Source of the DNA: Neobittarella massiliensis (ex Bilen et al. 2018) | GTDB taxonomy: Bacteria; Bacillota; Clostridia; Oscillospirales; Ruminococcaceae | DNA length: 64,000 nucleotides | Direction of reading: 5' to 3' | Assembly (NCBI RefSeq): GCF_900289145.1 | Contig: NZ_OKQO01000003.1 | Span: 248,001-312,000 of the forward strand | Shown: one piece after another, positions 58,823 to 64,000 of the stretch | Numbering within the stretch: position 1 is the stretch's first letter | How the letters are laid out: each line of letters starts with the position of its first letter | The notes under the pieces: generated by a model | Database searches by the model: none | The model's input: only the letters and a program-made list of their open reading frames with translations | What the model was told of the DNA's origin: nothing | Translations under genes and position numbers: made by a program

Positions 58823-58901
58823 AATTTGGGTAGACCCTCTATATAAAAGAGGTCACTGATAAAAAAACAGAGTGGGAAACAGAGGAAAAAAGGAGAAGAG
58901 T

Positions 58902-59939
58902 ATGCGCAAAAAATGGCTTGCCTTGGTTTTGAGTGTGGTCATGGGTCTTCTGGTGTTTGCCGGATGCGGTTCAGACGGGAAAGACAGCGGCAGTAAATCT
59001 GACAAGAGCGGCCCCAGCGTGGCGCTGGTGCTGGGCACCGGCGGTCTGGGCGACCAGTCGTTTAACGACAGCGCCTACAAAGGCCTGCAAAAAGCCGCCG
59101 ACGAGCTGGATGCCGACGTGCAGTATGTCGAGCCCAAAGAGATCGCCGAGTTCGAGGGTCACTTCCGCGACTTCGCCAAATCCAAAAAGTACGATCTGAT
59201 CCTGGGCATCGGCTTCGACCAGGCCGACGCCGTCACCGCTGTGGCCGCCGAGTTCCCCGACCAGAAGTTCGTCATTATCGACGGCTCGGCCGAGGGCGAC
59301 AACGTCACCAGCATCAACTTTAAAGATGAGGAGAAAGCCTACGTGCTGGGCACCATCGCCGCTATGACCACCGAGACTGGCAAGGTCGGTATTCTGGGTG
59401 GTATGGATGTCCCCTCCATCAACGTGTTTGTAGAGGGCTTTAAAGCCGGGGCCATCGCCCACAACAAAGATGTAGAGATCATGGTAAAATACGTGGGCGC
59501 TTTTAACGACGCCAACACCGGTAAAGAGCTGGCCCTGTCGATGTACGACGCCGGTGCCGACATCGTGATGCAGGCTGCCGGCGGCTCGGGCCTGGGCGTG
59601 TTCAGCGCCGGTGCTGAGCGCGGCAAACTGGCTATCGGTGCCGATGTGAACCAGATCCCCATCGACCCCGATGTGATCATCGCCAGCGGTATGCGCACCC
59701 TGGATAACGTGGTGTTCGATCAGGTGAAAGCAGTAAAAGAAGGCACGCTCAAATCCGGCGATGTGATGCTGGGCTTTAAAGACGGCGGTGTGGACTACAC
59801 CACCGAAGGCACCAAAAAAATGCCCAGCCAGGAGGCGCTGGACGCCGCTGCCGCCGCCAAGCAGGATATCGTCGACGGCAAGATCACCCCGCCCCGCACC
59901 GCCGAGGAGTACGACGCTTTCGTCAAAAATTTGAAGTAA
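58902..59939 (+). CDS. BMP-family nucleoside-binding lipoprotein
   Basis: The 345-residue product has a lipoprotein signal (MRKKWLALVLSVVMGLLVFA, lipobox GC at about 21-22), a polar linker and the BMP/PnrA fold: VALVLGTGGLGDQSFNDSAY, YDLILGIGFDQADAVTAVA and KVGILGGMDVPSINVFVEGF. AQAAGGSG-type nucleoside-contact residues appear in VMQAAGGSGLGVF and IGADVNQ. It captures purine or other nucleosides for the downstream ABC transporter. ATG 58902 follows AAGGAGAAGAG; the longer frame adds a charged leader. Confidence 0.93.
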   Translation: MRKKWLALVLSVVMGLLVFAGCGSDGKDSGSKSDKSGPSVALVLGTGGLGDQSFNDSAYKGLQKAADELDADVQYVEPKEIAEFEGHFRDFAKSKKYDLILGIGFDQADAVTAVAAEFPDQKFVIIDGSAEGDNVTSINFKDEEKAYVLGTIAAMTTETGKVGILGGMDVPSINVFVEGFKAGAIAHNKDVEIMVKYVGAFNDANTGKELALSMYDAGADIVMQAAGGSGLGVFSAGAERGKLAIGADVNQIPIDPDVIIASGMRTLDNVVFDQVKAVKEGTLKSGDVMLGFKDGGVDYTTEGTKKMPSQEALDAAAAAKQDIVDGKITPPRTAEEYDAFVKNLK

Positions 59940-60040
59940 ATACAAAAGGCGCTGACACAGCGCAGGGAGAGACCATCCCCAAATTCAGGTAGGCGGCTTT
60001 TGGCCGCTTATCTGCTTTTTGGGTACAGGGGGGAGGACCC

Positions 60041-61609
60041 ATGGATTTTGTGCAGATGAGGGGCATCACAAAGATTTTTGGTAAAGTGGTGGCCAACGAC
60101 CGGGTGGATTTTTCGGTAAAAAAAGGGGAGATACACTCGCTGCTGGGTGAAAACGGTGCCGGCAAGACCACGCTGATGCGCATGCTTTACGGCATGTCGG
60201 TCCCCGATGAGGGGAGCATCATCCTCAACGGCAGCCCGGTGACATTAAAGAGCCCCAGCAGCGCCATCGAGCAGGGCATCAGCATGGTGCATCAGCATTT
60301 TATGCTGGCTGATCCCATGACCGTGACCGAGAACATCGTGCTGGGCTACGAGCCGCGTAAGGGTCCCTTTTTTGACCGCAAAAAAGCCGAGCAGCAGGTC
60401 GCCGAACTGTCGGCCCGCTACGGCCTGCAGATAGATCCCAAAGCTACCGTGGGCGATCTGTCGGTGGGCAACAAACAGCGCGTCGAGATCCTCAAGGCGC
60501 TTTACCGCAAATGTGACCTGCTCATTTTAGACGAGCCCACCGCCGTGCTCACCCCGCTGGAGGTAAAAGACCTGTTCGCGGTGCTGCGCTCTTTAAAGGA
60601 AGACGGCAAGACCATCATCATCATCACCCACAAATTAAAAGAGATCCTCGAGATCTCTGACCGGGTGACCATCCTGCGGGCCGGCAAGCTCATCACCACC
60701 AAAAATACTGCCGAGACCGACGCTGCCGAGCTGGCCCGCCTAATGGTGGGCCGCCAGGTGCAGTTCGAGGTGCAGGGGGCCAAGCCGGTAGCTGCAGACG
60801 CGCCGGTGCTGCTGGAGGTAAAAGACGCCGAGCTGCGCCGCCGGGGCATGCAGCTGCTCAGCGGTCTGTCGCTGCAGGTACATGCCGGCGAGATATTTGG
60901 CATTTGCGGGGTAGAGGGGAACGGCCAGACCGAGATCATCGAGGCCATCACCGGTATCGGCCAGCTGTCTGCCGGCCAGGTGCTGCTAAACGGTCAGCCG
61001 GTGCACAAGCCCACCCCCACTAAAATGGCCGATCGCGGTCTGGCCCATATCCCCGAGGACCGTGGTCTGCGCGGGCTGGTAGCCGACTTCTCTATCCGCG
61101 ACAACTCCATCCTGGGCTATCAGCGCAGCCGCCGCTTTAGCCGCCGTGGGGTGCTGGACAAAAAAGCCATCGAGATGCACACCCGGCAGATCGTCTCCGA
61201 CTACAGGGTCAAGGTGGGCAGCATCGACGACACCGCCGCCTCTCTCTCCGGCGGCAACCAGCAAAAGGTGGTCATCGGGCGGGCGCTGTCGCAAGACCCC
61301 GATGTCATCATCGCCGCCCAGCCCACTCGCGGGGTGGATATCGGCGCCATCGAGTACATCCACCAAAAACTCATCGAGATGAAAAATGCCGGTAAGGCTA
61401 TCCTGCTCATCTCGGCCGAGCTCGACGAGGTGCTGGGTCTGTCAGATCAGGTGGGGGTACTGTACCGCGGCCGCATCGTAGCCACCGGCGCCCCGGCCGA
61501 TTTTGACGAGCAGACCCTGGGCCTGCTCATGACCGGCTATCACAAAGATACCGAGAAGGAGGAGCGCCCATGCTTGGAAACGCTGCACAGCGCGTTTGCA
61601 AAGTCCTAA
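60041..61609 (+). CDS. Nucleoside ABC transporter, double ATPase subunit
   Basis: The 522-residue product has two ABC domains in tandem. The first has Walker A GENGAGKTT (about residue 37), signature LSVGNKQRVEIL and Walker B LLILDEPTAVL. The second has a degenerate Walker A (CGVEGNGQTE, no lysine), signature LSGGNQQKVVIGRAL and a Walker B-like IIAAQPTRGVDIG. This asymmetry is normal for sugar/nucleoside importers. GGGAGGACCC precedes the ATG. It overlaps the first permease by 40 bases. Confidence 0.96.
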   Translation: MDFVQMRGITKIFGKVVANDRVDFSVKKGEIHSLLGENGAGKTTLMRMLYGMSVPDEGSIILNGSPVTLKSPSSAIEQGISMVHQHFMLADPMTVTENIVLGYEPRKGPFFDRKKAEQQVAELSARYGLQIDPKATVGDLSVGNKQRVEILKALYRKCDLLILDEPTAVLTPLEVKDLFAVLRSLKEDGKTIIIITHKLKEILEISDRVTILRAGKLITTKNTAETDAAELARLMVGRQVQFEVQGAKPVAADAPVLLEVKDAELRRRGMQLLSGLSLQVHAGEIFGICGVEGNGQTEIIEAITGIGQLSAGQVLLNGQPVHKPTPTKMADRGLAHIPEDRGLRGLVADFSIRDNSILGYQRSRRFSRRGVLDKKAIEMHTRQIVSDYRVKVGSIDDTAASLSGGNQQKVVIGRALSQDPDVIIAAQPTRGVDIGAIEYIHQKLIEMKNAGKAILLISAELDEVLGLSDQVGVLYRGRIVATGAPADFDEQTLGLLMTGYHKDTEKEERPCLETLHSAFAKS

Positions 61610-62679
61610 AAAGCAAAAAACTGCAGACTTCGCTGCTGGCTCTGGTCGGTGCTATCGTGGTCAGCGGCCTGATACTGGCTCTGTCGGGCTACAGCCCCTT
61701 CGTGGCCTACGGGGCCATGTTCTCCGGCGCCTTTGGTGGGGCGGCCAACATTGCCGATACGCTGGGCACCGCCACCCCACTCATCTTTACCGGTCTGGCT
61801 GTAGCCATTGCCATGAAGGGCGGCGCAGTGAACATCGGCGCCGAGGGCCAGCTGTATATGGGCGCCTTCGCCGCGGCACTGGCCGGCGCTTACGGCAAAG
61901 ATCTGCCCATGGTCCTGCACATAGCCCTGTGTCTGCTGGCCGCCTTTATCGCCGGCGGACTGTGGGCGGTGCTGGCCGGAGGGTTAAAGATCAAGCTGGG
62001 CGTCAGCGAGGTCATCATCACCATCATGCTCAACTACATCGCCACCTACCTGACCGATTATCTCACCACCTATCACTTTAAGGCCGAAGGGATGGTCGTA
62101 AAGACCAAGCGGGTGGCCGAGAGTGCTATGTTGCCCACGCTGTACCCCCACTCCCGCCTTACAGTGGGCTTTCTCATCGCCATCCTGGCCGCTGTCATTC
62201 TGGTCTGGGTGCTGCGGCGCACCGTGTTCGGCTACGAGCTGCAGGCAGTGGGGCTCAACCCTTTTGCCGCCGAGAGCGGCGGGGTGAAAAAGGGCCGCCA
62301 GTTTTTGCTGACCATGCTCATTTCCGGCGGCTTGGCCGGTCTGGCCGGTGCCTGTGAGGTGCTGGGCGTACACGGTTACTTTATGAAAGGCTTTTCGCCG
62401 GGCTACGGCTTCGACGGTCTGGCCATCGCAGTACTGGGCCAAAATAACCCGCTGGGTGTCACGCTGTCGGCGATCCTGTACGGGGCGCTGCGCTCGGGCG
62501 CTACCATGATGGACCGCATGACCAAGATCCCCCAGGACTTCGTGGGCATCATGCAGGCGCTCATCATCATCTTTGTAGCCACCCCCGGCCTGGTGTATTT
62601 TTATCGGCGCAAAAAGAAAAAAACGGCCGCCATACATAAGGGGTCCGAAACGGCTCCTGCCACGACCGAGGAGGTGTAG
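61570..62679 (+). CDS. Nucleoside ABC transporter permease 1
   Basis: The 369-residue protein is a BPD_transp_2-type permease with about nine helices: ATPLIFTGLAVAIAMKGGAV, NIGAEGQLYMGAFAA and LKIKLGVSEVIITIMLNYIA. It also has GLNPFAAESGGVKKGRQFLL and GFDGLAIAVLGQNNPLGV, as in NupP/YufP-type nucleoside permeases. The ATG overlaps the ATPase 3' end and follows AAGGAGGAG. The next permease starts two bases after the stop. Confidence 0.94.
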   Translation: MLGNAAQRVCKVLKSKKLQTSLLALVGAIVVSGLILALSGYSPFVAYGAMFSGAFGGAANIADTLGTATPLIFTGLAVAIAMKGGAVNIGAEGQLYMGAFAAALAGAYGKDLPMVLHIALCLLAAFIAGGLWAVLAGGLKIKLGVSEVIITIMLNYIATYLTDYLTTYHFKAEGMVVKTKRVAESAMLPTLYPHSRLTVGFLIAILAAVILVWVLRRTVFGYELQAVGLNPFAAESGGVKKGRQFLLTMLISGGLAGLAGACEVLGVHGYFMKGFSPGYGFDGLAIAVLGQNNPLGVTLSAILYGALRSGATMMDRMTKIPQDFVGIMQALIIIFVATPGLVYFYRRKKKKTAAIHKGSETAPATTEEV

Positions 62680-62681
62680 AT

Positions 62682-63617
62682 ATGGCCCTGACTGAAACGC
62701 TGCAATTTGCCGGGACCATGTTTTCCGGTGCGATGCGCATCGCCATCCCCATCTGTTTTGGTGCGCTGGGCTCCACCATCTGCGAGCGGGCCGGCATCGT
62801 CAATATCGGTATCGAGGGCATGATGCTGGCCGGCTCCTTTGGCGGTGTGGTCGGTGCGCTGGTGACCGGTTCTCCCTGGATAGGGCTGCTGTTTGCCATG
62901 GTCGCCGGCATGCTCTTCTCGCTTCTGCACGGGGTGCTCACCATCCACTACGGCACCGGCCATATCATCAGCGGCCTGGGGGTCAACCTGCTGGCCAGCG
63001 GGGTGACTACGGTGCTGCTGGTGGCCATATGGCAAAACCGCGGCAAAAGCGAGATGGTCGGCACACTGCCCACCATCGAACTGACCTTTTTAAAGAAGAT
63101 CCCCTTCATCGGCCAGGCTTTCGGCAGCTTTTCGCCGCTGTTTTTGCTGCTGCTGGCGGCGGTGGCACTGCTGTGGGTGTTCCTCTATAAGACCACCTTC
63201 GGCCTGCGGGCGCGCATCGTGGGCGAGAGCCCGCAAACAGCCGATGCTGCCGGTATCTCGGTGCCCAAGATGCAGTATATCTGTGTGCTGCTGTGCGGTC
63301 TGCTGTGCGGCCTGGGCGGCGCCTATCTCTCCATCGGCGACATCGGCATGTTCTCGCGCGATATGGTGGCCGGCCGCGGTTACATCGCCATGGCCGTCAC
63401 CATCTTCGGCGCCTGGAACCCCATCGGGGCGCTGGGCGGCGGTCTGCTGTTCGGCTTGGCCCAGAGCCTGCAATTTCGCCTGCAGCAGAGCGGCATACCG
63501 GTGCAGCTCATTCAAATGCTGCCCTATGTCATCACCATTTTGGTCCTGCTGCTGGTGCGCCGCAAAGGCGGCGGCCCGGCGGCGGCAGGCAAGACCTTCG
63601 ACCGTGAAAAACACTAG
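62682..63617 (+). CDS. Nucleoside ABC transporter permease 2
   Basis: The 311-residue permease has about nine helices and family motifs FGALGSTICERAGIVNIGIE, GMMLAGSFGGVV, YGTGHIISGLGVNLLASG and GRGYIAMAVTIFGAWNPIGA. It pairs with the preceding permease to form the membrane channel of the BMP-type importer. GAGGAGGTGTAGAT precedes the ATG. Confidence 0.94.
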   Translation: MALTETLQFAGTMFSGAMRIAIPICFGALGSTICERAGIVNIGIEGMMLAGSFGGVVGALVTGSPWIGLLFAMVAGMLFSLLHGVLTIHYGTGHIISGLGVNLLASGVTTVLLVAIWQNRGKSEMVGTLPTIELTFLKKIPFIGQAFGSFSPLFLLLLAAVALLWVFLYKTTFGLRARIVGESPQTADAAGISVPKMQYICVLLCGLLCGLGGAYLSIGDIGMFSRDMVAGRGYIAMAVTIFGAWNPIGALGGGLLFGLAQSLQFRLQQSGIPVQLIQMLPYVITILVLLLVRRKGGGPAAAGKTFDREKH

Positions 63618-63631
63618 AGGAGTTACAGGAT

Positions 63632-64000
63632 ATGCAGGATGAAAAACTGTTTGCGGGGCTCGATACGCTGTCGGCTTACCGCCAGACGATCGCAAAAAAA
63701 CTGCGCATCGACGACCGCGCCTACCGCGAGATGGGTCAGGTCATCGACCGCAGCCCCGAGCTGGTGGCCCGTATCCAGGAGCACTACCGCATGCTCGATG
63801 AGCACCGGCCGCTGCGGCCCACACTGGGAAACGACATGCAGATCTTCTACATGCGCGACCGGCAGACCTTTACTTTTTTGATGTTCCCCGAGCTGCTGGA
63901 TATGGCCTACCAGACTGCGCGCATCATCGGTGAGAAGTTTATCGCCCCGTATCTGACCGGCAAAACTCTGCCCGAGATCATGCTCAGCAATCAGCCCATC
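63632..64000 (+). CDS. Unidentified protein, N-terminal part (cut by window edge)
   Basis: The first 123 residues are open to the edge and start MQDEKLFAGLDTLSAYRQTI 14 bases after the second permease; AGAGGAGTTACAGGAT precedes the ATG. The sequence is hydrophilic and mostly helical (YREMGQVIDRSPELVARIQE, RIIGEKFIAPYLTGKTLPE), without a signal peptide or membrane segment. I do not recognise the family. As the next gene of a nucleoside-import operon it may encode an intracellular salvage enzyme, but that is a guess from position. Confidence 0.75.
   Translation, partial: MQDEKLFAGLDTLSAYRQTIAKKLRIDDRAYREMGQVIDRSPELVARIQEHYRMLDEHRPLRPTLGNDMQIFYMRDRQTFTFLMFPELLDMAYQTARIIGEKFIAPYLTGKTLPEIMLSNQPI

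Noticed and set aside
1-64000. CRISPR arrays, transposases and phage structural genes
   Set aside because: I looked for short regular repeats with unique spacers, DDE or recombinase motifs and phage modules and saw none.

Overview
The window is a high-GC stretch of a Gram-positive chromosome. Strong AGGAGG-type ribosome binding sites, frequent GTG and TTG starts, a FemAB-type cell-wall transferase, LrgAB, an ABC_trans_CmpB protein, a DUF3793-flavodoxin pair and a BMP-type nucleoside ABC transporter together suggest a GC-rich member of the Clostridia, probably of the Oscillospiraceae/Ruminococcaceae kind. That placement is inference from gene content; no rRNA is present. I saw no phage structural genes, transposase or CRISPR array, so most of the window reads as ordinary chromosome.

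Layout. 1-2.1 kb: a partial MocR/PdxR regulator divergent from pdxST (PLP synthesis). 2.2-2.9 kb: an AT-rich small membrane gene framed by inverted and direct repeats. 2.9-7 kb: an autoregulated Xre/membrane-protein pair, a metallo-beta-lactamase-fold hydrolase, a gene-poor decayed stretch, a VOC protein and an M15-like peptidase. 7-12.6 kb: a C-rich tandem repeat, then TetR, an MMPL exporter and a secreted coiled-coil protein. 12.7-16.5 kb: aroF-pheA, a DUF1648 protein and azlCD. 17-24.3 kb: an amidohydrolase, an alpha/beta hydrolase, a DJ-1/PfpI protein divergent from a WYL regulator, an EamA transporter, a long C-rich tandem-repeat desert and a CmpB protein. 24.9-31 kb: mgtE with a duplicated promoter and an attenuated leader, a TRIC-like channel, an orphan substrate-binding lipoprotein, uraA and a pseudouridine synthase. 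31-37.7 kb: a FemAB transferase, an anchored M20 peptidase, cardiolipin synthase and an S41-like protein that seems to lack its catalytic serine. 37.9-43.6 kb: udk, an M20D amidohydrolase, HD and HAD hydrolases, DUF6440, a nucleoside deoxyribosyltransferase and a MATE pump. 44.3-53.7 kb: a DUF3793-flavodoxin unit with paired metal-regulator-like boxes, TauE, iron alcohol dehydrogenase, lrgAB, a flavin reductase, an MNT/HEPN pair, rmuC and a ferritin-like protein. 53.9 kb to the end: tRNA-Ser(GGA), a C45-type peptidase, an AraC regulator, a PNPOx-like protein, and a phosphorylase plus BMP nucleoside ABC transporter operon that runs off the right edge.

Themes. Nucleoside and base salvage recurs (uraA, udk, deoxyribosyltransferase, phosphorylase, BMP transporter), as does cell-envelope work (FemAB, cls, M15-like peptidase, lrgAB, MMPL with its coiled-coil partner). 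The regulatory DNA is unusually readable: many consensus -35/-10 pairs carry palindromic or repeated operators, and several leaders contain intrinsic terminators upstream of the gene.

The least explained items are the C-rich, tandemly duplicated intergenic arrays near 7.1, 16.7 and 22.7 kb, the AT-rich repeat-bounded gene near 2.5 kb, the degenerate MNT/HEPN pair, and the mgtE and DUF3793 leaders. None can be called a new system from sequence reading alone.
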